NCBI RefSeq assembly: GCF_034321785.1
Contig: NZ_JAXLPB010000001.1
Coordinates: forward strand, 248,001-312,000
Origin: Fulvimarina uroteuthidis
GTDB taxonomy: Bacteria; Pseudomonadota; Alphaproteobacteria; Rhizobiales; Rhizobiaceae
Direction: 5' to 3'
Length of the DNA stretch: 64,000 nucleotides
Position numbers and translations under genes: made by a program. Of this stretch, positions 17,251-24,954 are shown one piece after another. The notes under the pieces were generated by a model that worked only from the letters and a program-made list of their open reading frames with translations, did not search any database and had not been told where the DNA came from. Each line of letters starts with the position of its first letter. The stretch's first letter is position 1.

Positions 17251-18485
17251 TGCGCCTTTCGGCGATCACAGAAAAGATCGGAAGTCTTCTCACACCCGTC
17301 GAGACAAAGAGCGCTCTTGCGCCGATCGACCTCTGGGGTATCGAAGGTTTCTTCGCGTCGAATACCATCGCTGGGCCTTCCATCAATTCCCGAACGGCAA
17401 TGAGCGTTCCTGCAGTCTCGGCTGCCGTCTCGCTTATCTCTTCGTCACTCGGCACCCTCCCCGCGAAAGTCTATGAGCGCGGTGGCGATGCCAAGACGAT
17501 CGCAACCGATCATCCCGGCCATCGCCTTGTTCACCGCAAGGCGAACGAATGGAGCGCAGCCGGTGCGCTTCGCAGTCAGATGACGCAGGACGCGCTTCTA
17601 ACCGGCAATGCCTACGCGATCGTTTCGCGTATGGACGACGGACGCCCCTCTGAACTCTTCCGCGTCGATCCGTCTGCGATGGCCGTCGAGGCCGACGCCT
17701 TCGGCGCACCCGCATACAAGCTCACCACAACCGGCGGCGTTCGGCGCTACGGCTTCCGCGACGTTCTTCACCTTCGCGCGCTGACGAGCTTCGACGGCCT
17801 GAAGGGTGAAGCACCGATCTCACTCGCGAGGGAAGCCATCGCGACCCTTGCTGTCATGGAGCAACACGGATCGCAGCTTTTCCGCGACGGCGCACGCCCA
17901 TCCGCTGCCGTGACCTATCCGACAGAAGCCGCCCGCCCGATGCCGGGGCAGGACAATTCGACCGCGCGAACGAACCTCGTCAAAGCCGCCCGCGCTGGCA
18001 TTCAAGGCGTCGACAATTCGGGCAAGTTGGCCGTCTTCTTCGATGGTGCGACTTTCACCCCGTTCGCCTTCTCGTCGACCGATGCGCAGTTCGCCGAACT
18101 TCGCCGGTTCGCGATCGAGGAAGTCGCCCGCGTCTTCCGTGTCCCGCCGCACATGCTCTTCGAAATGGGCCGTGCGACCTGGGGGAACGCCGAAGAGATG
18201 GGCGCAACCTTCGTCCGCTACACCCTTCTTCCATGGATCGAGGCTTGGCAGGACGCCTATTCCCGCGCACTTCTCGATCCTGACACCGACGACGCCTTCT
18301 CGATCGAGTTCCTCGTCGACGACCTTCTCCGGGCAGATACCGCGACCCGCTTCTCCGCATATTCGCAGGCCATTGCCGCTCGCATCCTGAACCCGAACGA
18401 AGTCCGGGCGATGGAGAACCGCGCGCCATACGAAGGCGGCGACGAATTCCTCAACCCGAACACGACGAGCAACGCCAATGGCTGA
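17250..18485 (+). CDS. Phage portal protein, HK97 family
   Basis: Dodecameric portal through which DNA enters and leaves the capsid; 411 residues. Family blocks are the N-terminal AMSVPAVSAAVSLISSSLGTLPAKVYER, LLTGNAYAIV, DVLHLRALTSFDGLKGEAPISLAREAI and VARVFRVPPHMLFEMGRATWGNAEEM near residue 300. The ATG at 17250 is preferred over an upstream TTG. It is the first gene of the rightward structural block, preceded by palindromes rather than by terminase genes as is usual in HK97-type phages. It overlaps the next gene by 8 bp. Confidence 0.93.
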   Translation: MRLSAITEKIGSLLTPVETKSALAPIDLWGIEGFFASNTIAGPSINSRTAMSVPAVSAAVSLISSSLGTLPAKVYERGGDAKTIATDHPGHRLVHRKANEWSAAGALRSQMTQDALLTGNAYAIVSRMDDGRPSELFRVDPSAMAVEADAFGAPAYKLTTTGGVRRYGFRDVLHLRALTSFDGLKGEAPISLAREAIATLAVMEQHGSQLFRDGARPSAAVTYPTEAARPMPGQDNSTARTNLVKAARAGIQGVDNSGKLAVFFDGATFTPFAFSSTDAQFAELRRFAIEEVARVFRVPPHMLFEMGRATWGNAEEMGATFVRYTLLPWIEAWQDAYSRALLDPDTDDAFSIEFLVDDLLRADTATRFSAYSQAIAARILNPNEVRAMENRAPYEGGDEFLNPNTTSNANG

Positions 18486-18681
18486 CGCGCCTACACCGAA
18501 GGCGCCGGCCTTTGCACTCACGTCTCTTCTTACCGATCCGATCACGAAGGCGGTTCACGCCCGGTTCCTCGTCGAGGGCCGCGACGGCATGTCCGTCATT
18601 GTCGAGGCTGATGGCAGCGATGATCCACGCGGCGCGATCCGTTCGGCGCTTCAGTCCGCGCTGAAGGCGATGCCGGCATGA
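18478..18681 (+). CDS. Small hypothetical protein of the head module
   Basis: Unrecognised protein of 67 residues, soluble, with the sequence LTDPITKAVHARFLVEGRDGMSVIVEADGSDDP suggesting a small beta-rich fold. It overlaps the portal gene by 8 bp and the following gene by 4 bp, so it is translated as part of the structural operon. No function can be given. Confidence 0.6.
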   Translation: MADAPTPKAPAFALTSLLTDPITKAVHARFLVEGRDGMSVIVEADGSDDPRGAIRSALQSALKAMPA

Positions 18682-18998
18682 AGCCCGTTCGCCAGTTCTT
18701 CGGCGATGCCGAACGCGACTTCGTTCTGACGCAACCCCTCGTCGAAGAGATCGAGCGCAAGGCCGGCGTCGGCATCTGGGCTTTCTGGAACCGCCTTCAG
18801 GCGCGCGAAGCCTTCCTCGCCGATCCGTTCGAAGTCGTTCGTCTCGCCATGATTGGCGGCGGCATCGATCCGCAGGAAGCGAAGGCGCTTCTCGACACCT
18901 ACGCCCGCCCGCGGCCGGTCCTCGAAACGCTTCTTCTCGCACTCGACATTCTCGGCACCTTCCTCGTCGGCACCGACAACGAAGAGGCCGCGGCATGA
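18678..18998 (+). CDS. Hypothetical protein, distantly like GTA gp10-type tail proteins
   Basis: Protein of 106 residues. The pattern FGDAERDFVLTQPLVEEIERKAGVGIWAFWNRL followed by DPFEVVRLAMIGGGIDPQEAKALLDTYARPRPVLETLLLALD resembles the small GTA-gp10-like proteins of alphaproteobacterial gene transfer agents and phages, which usually lie next to the tail tube gene. Here it lies between portal and capsid genes, which is odd. Overlaps neighbours by 4 bp on both sides. The family match is by eye only. Confidence 0.5.
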   Translation: MKPVRQFFGDAERDFVLTQPLVEEIERKAGVGIWAFWNRLQAREAFLADPFEVVRLAMIGGGIDPQEAKALLDTYARPRPVLETLLLALDILGTFLVGTDNEEAAA

Positions 18999-20551
18999 TC
19001 GAGCATATCGAATGCAAAGCCGCGATCTCGATCACCGACGAAGGCGCGATCGAAGTTCTCGCATGGCCGTTCGGTTCGGCTGACTCTGTTGGCGACATGA
19101 TCGAGCCGACTGCCGAGATCAAAGTCGCTTCGCCCCTTCCGGCGCTTTGGCACCACGACCCCGCAACGCCGATCGGCGAATGGGAAAGCGTCGAGATCAC
19201 CGCCCGCGGCATCGAAGCGAAGGGCCGTCTTCACCTCGACGGCGAACGCGCCCGCGCGGTTCGAACCCTCATCCTCGACAAGGGCGCTTCCGGCGTCTCG
19301 ATTGGTTTCAACGAAACCAAAGCCACGCGGCGCAACCCGCGCGGCCGAACCATCACCGGCCTCACTCTTCGCGAGATCAGCGTGACCCCGACGCCGTGCC
19401 ATCCCGGCGCGATCGTCCTGACTGCAAAGACCCTCCCCACGTCTTCCGAAAAAGGAACCCCATTGGAAAACGAAACGACCGAAGCCGCGCCGGATAGCGC
19501 GGCGATCACCGCGCTCGAAAGCCGCCTTGCGGCCGTCGAGAAGAAGGCGCTCTCGATCGACAAGATCGAGGCTCGCATTGCCCGCCCGGCAATCGTCACC
19601 GAAACCAAGGAAGAGCCGATCGAGCGGAAGGCGTTCGAAACGATGATCCGTTACGGTGATGGCCGTATGGACGCCGAAGAGCGCAAGGCGCTCGTCGTCG
19701 CGAACGATGCGCAAGGCGGCTATCTCGCACCGGAAGCGATCGGCAGCGAACTGCTGAAGAAGCTCGTCGAGTATTCGCCGATCCGCGCCTATGCCCGCGT
19801 CATCACGATTGGTGCCGAGTCGATCAAGTATCCTCGCAAGACGTCCTCGACGGCGGCTTACTGGGTCGACGAGACGGAAGACCGCACGGCATCACAGCCG
19901 GCGTTCGAACAGATCAACATCAAGCCGCACGAACTGGCGACGTTCACCGACGTTTCCAACCAGCTTCTCGAGGACAACGCCTATAACCTCGAGAACGAGC
20001 TTCTGACGGACTTCGCCGAAAACTTCGGCAAGACCGAAGGCCTCGCTTTCGTCAACGGAACCGGCGTCGGTCAGCCGAGGGGCCTTCTTAAGGCCGCGGG
20101 CATTGCCGAGATCAAGACCGGCGTTGCCGCGGCGTTCCCGGCTGCGAACCCTGCCGACGTGCTTATCGGCATGTATCACACCCTGCCGACCGTTCATGCG
20201 CAGCGCGCCGCGTGGCTCATGAACCGCAAGACGCTCGGTGAAGTCCGCAAGTGGAAGGACGGAAACGGGCGCTATCTCGTCATCGATCCGATCTCCGAAG
20301 GCGCTCCGATGACCCTTCTCGGTCGTCCGATCGTCGAGGCCGTCGACATGGACGACATCGTTGCGAACGGCTTCCCGGTCATGTTCGGCGACCTTCAGGG
20401 TTATCGCATCGTCGATCGCGTCGGCTTCGCCACGCTCCGCGACCCCTACAGCCTCGCCACCAAGGGCCAGACCCGGTTCATCGCTCGCAAGCGCGTCGGT
20501 GCGGATGTCACGCATCCCGATCGCTTCGTGAAGCTGAAGATTGCGGCATAA
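18995..20551 (+). CDS. Prohead protease - major capsid protein fusion (HK97 fold)
   Basis: A single 518-residue polypeptide combining two functions that most HK97-type phages encode separately. Residues 1-150 are an S78/U35-type prohead protease with His53/His54 (LWHHD) and Ser102 (GVSIGF) as catalytic residues and the family tail LREISVTPTPCHPGA. Residues about 155-205 form a charged scaffold-like delta segment (ITALESRLAAVEKKALSIDKIEARI). From about residue 210 comes the HK97 major capsid domain (ANDAQGGYLAPEAIGSELLKKLVEYSPIRAYARVITI through LLGRPIVEAVDMDDIV). Self-cleavage presumably frees mature capsid protein. No internal stop or frameshift is present. Confidence 0.92.
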   Translation: MIEHIECKAAISITDEGAIEVLAWPFGSADSVGDMIEPTAEIKVASPLPALWHHDPATPIGEWESVEITARGIEAKGRLHLDGERARAVRTLILDKGASGVSIGFNETKATRRNPRGRTITGLTLREISVTPTPCHPGAIVLTAKTLPTSSEKGTPLENETTEAAPDSAAITALESRLAAVEKKALSIDKIEARIARPAIVTETKEEPIERKAFETMIRYGDGRMDAEERKALVVANDAQGGYLAPEAIGSELLKKLVEYSPIRAYARVITIGAESIKYPRKTSSTAAYWVDETEDRTASQPAFEQINIKPHELATFTDVSNQLLEDNAYNLENELLTDFAENFGKTEGLAFVNGTGVGQPRGLLKAAGIAEIKTGVAAAFPAANPADVLIGMYHTLPTVHAQRAAWLMNRKTLGEVRKWKDGNGRYLVIDPISEGAPMTLLGRPIVEAVDMDDIVANGFPVMFGDLQGYRIVDRVGFATLRDPYSLATKGQTRFIARKRVGADVTHPDRFVKLKIAA

Positions 20552-20561
20552 GGGGCGGACA

Positions 20562-21020
20562 ATGGCAAAGGTAGGTAAGAACACCAAGCTTTTCGTTGGT
20601 CCCGTCTCGACGGTCGATAACCCGGACCTCGCGACCTATACGGCGGTCACGGCAGGCGATTGGAAACAGGTTTCCAAGCTGAAGGAATTTCCGGAGATCG
20701 GCGGCGGAAAGCGGGAAGTCGTCCGCGACGAACTGCTCGACGAAGACAACGTCTCGAAATTCCTTGGCGTGAACGACTTCGGTTCCGGAACGATCACCGT
20801 TCAGCGTGAACCGGCCGATGCAGGCCAGCTTGCCATGAAGGCTGCACAGGCCACGGGCGACCGTATTCTCGGCAAGCTCATCTATTCGGATGGCGCGATC
20901 CAGTTCTTCACGATGCTCGTCGCATCGGCGCAGAACGACACGGCCGGTCCGAACAGCGTCATGGTGACGAGCTTCGAAACCGAGTTCACCGGCGTCGTTC
21001 CCGAACAGGCGGCGGTTTAA
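20562..21020 (+). CDS. Phage tail tube protein
   Basis: Major tail protein of 152 residues, a beta-rich sequence MAKVGKNTKLFVGPVS...WKQVSKLKEFPEIGGGKREVV with GSGTITVQREPADAGQ and a C-terminal VTSFETEFTGVVP, the layout of siphovirus tail tube subunits. The strong ribosome site AGGGG lies 7 nt before the ATG, fitting a protein needed in many copies. It lies immediately after the capsid gene, before the connectors, unlike the canonical order. Confidence 0.8.
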   Translation: MAKVGKNTKLFVGPVSTVDNPDLATYTAVTAGDWKQVSKLKEFPEIGGGKREVVRDELLDEDNVSKFLGVNDFGSGTITVQREPADAGQLAMKAAQATGDRILGKLIYSDGAIQFFTMLVASAQNDTAGPNSVMVTSFETEFTGVVPEQAAV

Positions 21021-21023
21021 CCC

Positions 21024-21617
21024 ATGTCGCGGCTCGCAAACGAAACCCTGAAGATCACAGTCGGTTCTTCCTTCACCGACTGCCGTCCGACCTTGCGGGC
21101 CGCGATCCGCTTGGGGCGTCGTCATGGCGCCCTAAGCACCATCATGAAAGGCATCGCCGAAGGATCGATGACGATCATTTCGGATGTCATTCGGGAATGC
21201 GCGCTCGATCCAAACGCGCTACCGGACCCGCTCTTCGAAAGCGGCGAACATGCAGTTTATCGCAACATCGCGGCGCTTCAGGCACCGGCAGTCGAACTCG
21301 TCTACGGTCTAGCCGGCTTCAATCCTCTCGACGATCACGAACAGGACGAAGACGAGGAAGGTGAAGAGGCGAACGACGATACGCCCTCGACGACTTTTGT
21401 CGCTCGCATGGAGAATCTCTTCGGCTTCGCAACTGGAATGCTCCGGTGGACGCCCGAAGAAGCCTTGAACGCAACGCCCTCGGAAATCATCGCAGCCTAT
21501 CGCTTCCGCGAACGCGCGTATGCGCCGAAAGAAGCGAAGCCTGAAGACGCGATCCGCGCCGGCTTCGCGAACCTCTCCGATCATCTTTATGCGCAGGGGA
21601 AGACCGATGCCGTCTAA
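21024..21617 (+). CDS. Tail assembly chaperone-like protein
   Basis: Protein of 197 residues. The N-terminal part (LKITVGSSFTDCRPTLRAAIRLGRRHGALSTIMKGI) is like the chaperone gpG type, an acidic spacer of Asp/Glu (about residues 100-118) follows, and the C-terminal LFGFATGMLRWTPEEALNATPSEIIAAYRFRERA has the W-x-P-E-E-x-x-x-x-T-P-x-E motif of alphaproteobacterial tail chaperones. It would bind the tape measure during tail assembly. I see no slippery heptamer, so both parts appear to be one fixed protein. It overlaps the HNH gene by 11 bp. Confidence 0.65.
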   Translation: MSRLANETLKITVGSSFTDCRPTLRAAIRLGRRHGALSTIMKGIAEGSMTIISDVIRECALDPNALPDPLFESGEHAVYRNIAALQAPAVELVYGLAGFNPLDDHEQDEDEEGEEANDDTPSTTFVARMENLFGFATGMLRWTPEEALNATPSEIIAAYRFRERAYAPKEAKPEDAIRAGFANLSDHLYAQGKTDAV

Positions 21618-21951
21618 GCCCGGCCGCATCTGCCCTTGTGGCTTCAAGGTTCCCGGTGGCGAGCGCTGCAGTTGCCAGCTTCGCCGCGACCGCGAGCGCA
21701 AGGCACGCCACGACCTGAAGCGCCCCTCGTCGAGCGCGCGCGGCTACAACCCGGCTTGGCAGAAAGAGTCTGCCGAGTTCCGGCGCGCAAACCCGTCCTG
21801 TCGACGTTGCGGCGCACCTGCGACCCTCGTCGATCATATCGAGCCGCACCGCGGGAACATGAAGCTCTTCTGGAACCGGGCGAACTGGCAGCCCCTCTGC
21901 ACACCTTGCCACAGCCGGGCGAAGCAGGCCGAAGAAAAGGCACCTCGATAA
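21607..21951 (+). CDS. HNH endonuclease
   Basis: Small zinc-containing nuclease of 114 residues. The ICPCGFKVPGGERCSCQ cysteines and CRRCGAP plus LCTPCHSRAK form zinc knuckles; VDHIEPHRGNMKLFWNRANWQPLC is the HNH core. In HK97-type phages such HNH proteins work with terminase to cut DNA at packaging, and usually lie beside terS. Here it lies inside the tail genes about 3 kb from the terminase. Start at 21607 chosen from the MPSKPGRICPCG start used in the family. Confidence 0.88.
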   Translation: MPSKPGRICPCGFKVPGGERCSCQLRRDRERKARHDLKRPSSSARGYNPAWQKESAEFRRANPSCRRCGAPATLVDHIEPHRGNMKLFWNRANWQPLCTPCHSRAKQAEEKAPR

Positions 21952-22307
21952 TGGTGCTCGAAACCCTCACCCCGCCGGTCTCTCCGTCGATCGGCATGAC
22001 GGACAAGCCTGAAATCAAGATCGCGCGAACCGACTTCGGCGACGGCTACACGCAGACAACTCCGCTCGGCATCAATCATATTCGCCGCGTCGTCACGCTC
22101 CGTTGGAACGTCCTCGCGCTCGACGATAAGGAAGCGATCGAAGGCTTCCTCGTCAGGCATGGCGGTTACAAGCCGTTCTTCTACCGCATCCCGCGTGAGC
22201 CGGCAGTGCTGAAGTGGACGTGCGACGACTGGAACACCTCGCGCAACACCGGCGGCTTCGCCTCGATCGAGGCGACCTTCCGTCAAAGCTTCGATCTCCG
22301 CACATGA
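21951..22307 (+). CDS. Phage minor tail protein, lambda gpM-like
   Basis: Protein of 118 residues with PEIKIARTDFGDGYTQTTPLGINHIRRVVTLRWN and a C-terminal FRQSFDLRT, the pattern of the lambda gpM family (phage_min_tail) at the distal end of siphovirus tails. The partners that follow gpM in lambda (gpL, gpK, gpI, gpJ) are not found anywhere in the element. The ATG overlaps the HNH stop by one base and its stop overlaps the next gene by 4 bp. Confidence 0.8.
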   Translation: MVLETLTPPVSPSIGMTDKPEIKIARTDFGDGYTQTTPLGINHIRRVVTLRWNVLALDDKEAIEGFLVRHGGYKPFFYRIPREPAVLKWTCDDWNTSRNTGGFASIEATFRQSFDLRT

Positions 22308-23191
22308 CGATCGCCCGAACCTACACCCATGACGGCAAGACGATGACGCTAACAGAATGGGGCGATCACCTTTGCATGTCACCTCGCACTCTGGCCGGGC
22401 GGCTCAAGCGCGGCTTCGATTATAAAGACGTGTTCACCGCGCGCTCGCTTGCCGCAACGCATCTCGTCAAAGCCTTCGGCGAATGTCTTTCGATCGCGGA
22501 ATGGAGCCGGCGCTACGGCACCAATCAGCGAACCATCCTCGGACGCCTGGAGAAAGGCGAAGCGGCCGAAAGTGCCATCACCCGCAAGAACCAAATGGGC
22601 GAAGTCATTCGTGCAACCGACAAGCGTCTCGACAGTGAACACGTCAAGGCAGCCCGCGCTCGGAACAAGGCCGAACGTGAAGCACGACGAGCCGAACGTC
22701 TTGAAGCAGAGCGCAGCGCAAAAAAGGCGGAAGTTCGCGACCGGATCGAGCGAGAGAAGAAAGAGGCTCTCCGCTTCGAAGCGCTGAACAACCGGCGCGA
22801 ACGCGAAGAGGCCGAGCGCGCCAAGGTCGTTGCGAAGGCGAACGGCGAGCGTGTGAAAGCCCATGCCAGTCGCGGCACAATCAGCGCCGAGTCCATGGCT
22901 TTGATCGAGAAGGCAAAGGTCAACGCGAAGACGAAAGCCGAAGTCGAGTTCGCCCGCGCCATGGCCGTGAAGCTGGAAGAGCCGGATACACGACCAACGG
23001 TCTCGACGAAGCCCCACAAGATGAGCTCGTTCGATGGTCTAGCGGCCTACAAGCCGGCGTTCGATGGCGTTCGGGGCTTCGCCCTCGACGAGGACGAGAC
23101 CGGGGGTGGGGTCGAGACTTCGGACGATGACGCCCTGACCGGCGGGTCTCCCTCCGCACAACATTCTTCGCAAATGAGATTTTTTTCATGA
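22304..23191 (+). CDS. Double helix-turn-helix and coiled-coil protein, unknown
   Basis: Unrecognised protein of 295 residues. Two similar N-terminal units, LTEWGDHLCMSPRTLAGRLKRGFDYKDVF (about residues 15-43) and LSIAEWSRRYGTNQRTILGRLEKGEAAESAI (about 61-91), look like tandem helix-turn-helix motifs of the kind found in phage and homing-nuclease DNA-binding regions. Residues about 110-230 are a long, Arg/Glu/Lys/Ala-rich coiled coil, followed by a disordered acidic tail. Located in the middle of structural genes. It could be a DNA-binding regulator or packaging accessory. Confidence 0.6.
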   Translation: MTIARTYTHDGKTMTLTEWGDHLCMSPRTLAGRLKRGFDYKDVFTARSLAATHLVKAFGECLSIAEWSRRYGTNQRTILGRLEKGEAAESAITRKNQMGEVIRATDKRLDSEHVKAARARNKAEREARRAERLEAERSAKKAEVRDRIEREKKEALRFEALNNRREREEAERAKVVAKANGERVKAHASRGTISAESMALIEKAKVNAKTKAEVEFARAMAVKLEEPDTRPTVSTKPHKMSSFDGLAAYKPAFDGVRGFALDEDETGGGVETSDDDALTGGSPSAQHSSQMRFFS

Positions 23192-23460
23192 CGATCGCAC
23201 TCGACGACCTGAAGGCTCACCTGAACCTCGATCACGACGAAGACGACGCGCTTCTTTATCAGAAGATCGCGAGCGCGAAGGCGTGGATCGCGAGCTATAC
23301 CGGCGCGACCTATCCCGACGAGAACACGCCGGCCGATCTAGTCGAGGCCGTCCTTCAACTCGTCACGCACTTATACGAACACCGCGGCGAAGAGGCTGAA
23401 GCCGACGTTCCGGCGTCCGTGCGCAGCCTCGTTGCGCCCTACTACGTGTGGGCCTTCTGA
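23188..23460 (+). CDS. Head-tail connector protein (HK97 gp6-like)
   Basis: Helical protein of 90 residues with LDDLKAHLNLDHDEDDALLYQKIASAKAWIASYTG and VLQLVTHLYEHRGE, the hallmark of the gp6/gp15-type adaptor that forms a ring under the portal. Overlaps the preceding gene by 4 bp and abuts the next. It starts the connector block, which here lies after the tail tube gene. Confidence 0.88.
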   Translation: MTIALDDLKAHLNLDHDEDDALLYQKIASAKAWIASYTGATYPDENTPADLVEAVLQLVTHLYEHRGEEAEADVPASVRSLVAPYYVWAF

Positions 23461-23835
23461 ATGGCGCGCTCGTCGGATCAATTGAGAAGGCTTTCCCGGA
23501 GATTTGAAGCGGTGCCGAAGGCGGTCAAAGCAGCCGTCGACAAAGCCGTTCAACAGTGCGCCGAAGAACTCGTCGCGCTCGCCATCACGCTTGCGCCGGA
23601 AGATCGAGGCGACCTGAAGGCTTCGATCCGCGTCGCGGCCGGCGAACACGACCTTGCCCGCAAGATCGTCGCGGGCGATGCCGACGCCTTCTATGCGCGG
23701 TGGATCGAGTTCGGCACGGTCGACCAGCCGGCGCAAGCCTTCCTTTTCCCGGCCTATCGACTGCTTCGCGAGAAGTTCAAACGGCGCATCGATCGCGCCG
23801 CGCGTAAGGCCATCAAAGAGGGATGGGGCCTATGA
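23461..23835 (+). CDS. HK97 gp10-family tail-connector protein
   Basis: Protein of 124 residues with the family core KAAVDKAVQQCAEELVALAITLAPEDRGDLKASIRV and FYARWIEFGT...PAQAFLFPAYRLLREKFKRRIDRAARKAIK. The gp10 group takes part in completing the tail end that docks to the head. The ATG follows directly on the gp6-like stop, and its own stop overlaps the next start (ATGA). Confidence 0.9.
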   Translation: MARSSDQLRRLSRRFEAVPKAVKAAVDKAVQQCAEELVALAITLAPEDRGDLKASIRVAAGEHDLARKIVAGDADAFYARWIEFGTVDQPAQAFLFPAYRLLREKFKRRIDRAARKAIKEGWGL

Positions 23836-24245
23836 TCGTCGAACCGTGTTTCGCGCTTCAGAAGGCCATCCGCCGGGCGCTCGTCGCTTCCGAAGACGTG
23901 ACGAGCCGCGTTCCAGCGCGCTCGATCATCGACGGCACGCGCCGGCCTGAAGACTTCCCATCAATCATCATCGGCGAAGGCCAGACGGTGAACGAAGGCT
24001 TGAACTATTCCCGGTCCCTCATCCGCGTCTTTCTCGATCTTCACGTGTGGACAAAGGGCGAAGCCCTTGCCGACACGAAGGAGACGGTCGCGGCCATCAC
24101 CGCTGCGCTTGACGAGGAACCTATTGTCGAAGGCGTCGAGCTTGTCGATTTTCTGCTTTCTGGCACTCGGTTTCTTCGCGATCCTGTTGGCCTTTATGGA
24201 CACGCCATCGTCAGCATCGAAGCCCTCGTCGAGGTGCTTCAATGA
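23832..24245 (+). CDS. Tail completion protein, DUF3168 type
   Basis: Protein of 137 residues. The start PCFALQKAIRRALVASEDVTSRVPARSIIDGTRRPEDFPSIIIGEGQ and the later LDLHVWTKGEALADTKETVAAITAAL match the gp17-like tail terminator group (DUF3168). It would cap the tail tube at the head side. Starts at the Met overlapping the previous stop and overlaps the following gene by 4 bp. Confidence 0.85.
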   Translation: MIVEPCFALQKAIRRALVASEDVTSRVPARSIIDGTRRPEDFPSIIIGEGQTVNEGLNYSRSLIRVFLDLHVWTKGEALADTKETVAAITAALDEEPIVEGVELVDFLLSGTRFLRDPVGLYGHAIVSIEALVEVLQ

Positions 24246-24559
24246 TCCGCGCCGGCAAGCTCGATCGGCGCATTGTGATAGAACGGGAGACAGAGATGGT
24301 CGACGATGCCGGCCGTGTTGCCCGCGCATGGGCGCCGATCGCTACGGTTCGCGCCGAACTCGTCACCTTCACCGTCGAGGAAGAGGCACGCGCCTTCGGC
24401 GAAGCCTCGCCTGCCGATCTCGTCTTTAAGCTTCGCTACCTTCCCGGCATCAGGACGGCGGATCGCGTTTCTTATAACGGCAAGGCGTTCAACATCCGGC
24501 GCATCGTCGAAATTGGTCGTCGTCGCGGCATGGAGCTTCGCGTCGAGACGTCCGAATGA
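24242..24559 (+). CDS. Phage head closure protein (SPP1 gp16-like)
   Basis: Beta-barrel adaptor of 105 residues. The start IRAGKLDRRIVIERETEMVDDAGRVARAWAPIATVRAELV is the classic head-closure/head-tail adaptor signature; YNGKAFNIRRIVEIGRRRGMELRVE closes it. It plugs the portal after packaging. Overlaps both neighbours by 4 bp. Confidence 0.9.
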   Translation: MIRAGKLDRRIVIERETEMVDDAGRVARAWAPIATVRAELVTFTVEEEARAFGEASPADLVFKLRYLPGIRTADRVSYNGKAFNIRRIVEIGRRRGMELRVETSE

Positions 24560-24954
24560 GGGGACGCAAACCGACTTCGATCGCGCCCGGAACCTCGACG
24601 GTTGTTGAACTGCCGAAGGCTCCGACGGTCCTTTCGCGTGAAGGGAAAGCCGAATGGAAGCGTGTGGCGGCGATCCTCGTCGGACGCCGCGTTCTTACGG
24701 ATGCCGATCTCGGCATTCTCGAAGCCTATTGCATGGCGTTCAGCCGAATGCGGGAAGCCGAACGGATCATCGCGCGCGACGGATCGACCGTCGTCAACGC
24801 AAAGGGTGAGCATAAGCGCCATCCTGCTTCCTCTCTTCAGGACGCGGCAATCAAGACCTTCCGGCTATGCGCTGGCGAACTCGGCTTGACGCCCGATGCT
24901 CGATCCCGAACCCGTTTCAAGGTGGACGATGGCGACGACTCCGACTTGGATTAA
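24556..24954 (+). CDS. terS: Terminase small subunit, P27 family
   Basis: DNA-recognition subunit of the packaging motor, 132 residues. MRGRKPTSIAPGTS at the start and LPKAPTVLSREGKAEWKRVAAILVGRRVLTDADLGILEAYCMAFSRMREAERII are typical of P27 family TerS. It overlaps the large subunit gene by 26 bp. Normally the first gene of the packaging module ahead of the portal; here it comes after all connectors. Confidence 0.9.
   Translation: MRGRKPTSIAPGTSTVVELPKAPTVLSREGKAEWKRVAAILVGRRVLTDADLGILEAYCMAFSRMREAERIIARDGSTVVNAKGEHKRHPASSLQDAAIKTFRLCAGELGLTPDARSRTRFKVDDGDDSDLD

Noticed and set aside
20563..21617. Programmed frameshift for tail chaperones
   Set aside because: The chaperone-like gene already contains both parts in one frame and I see no convincing slippery heptamer.
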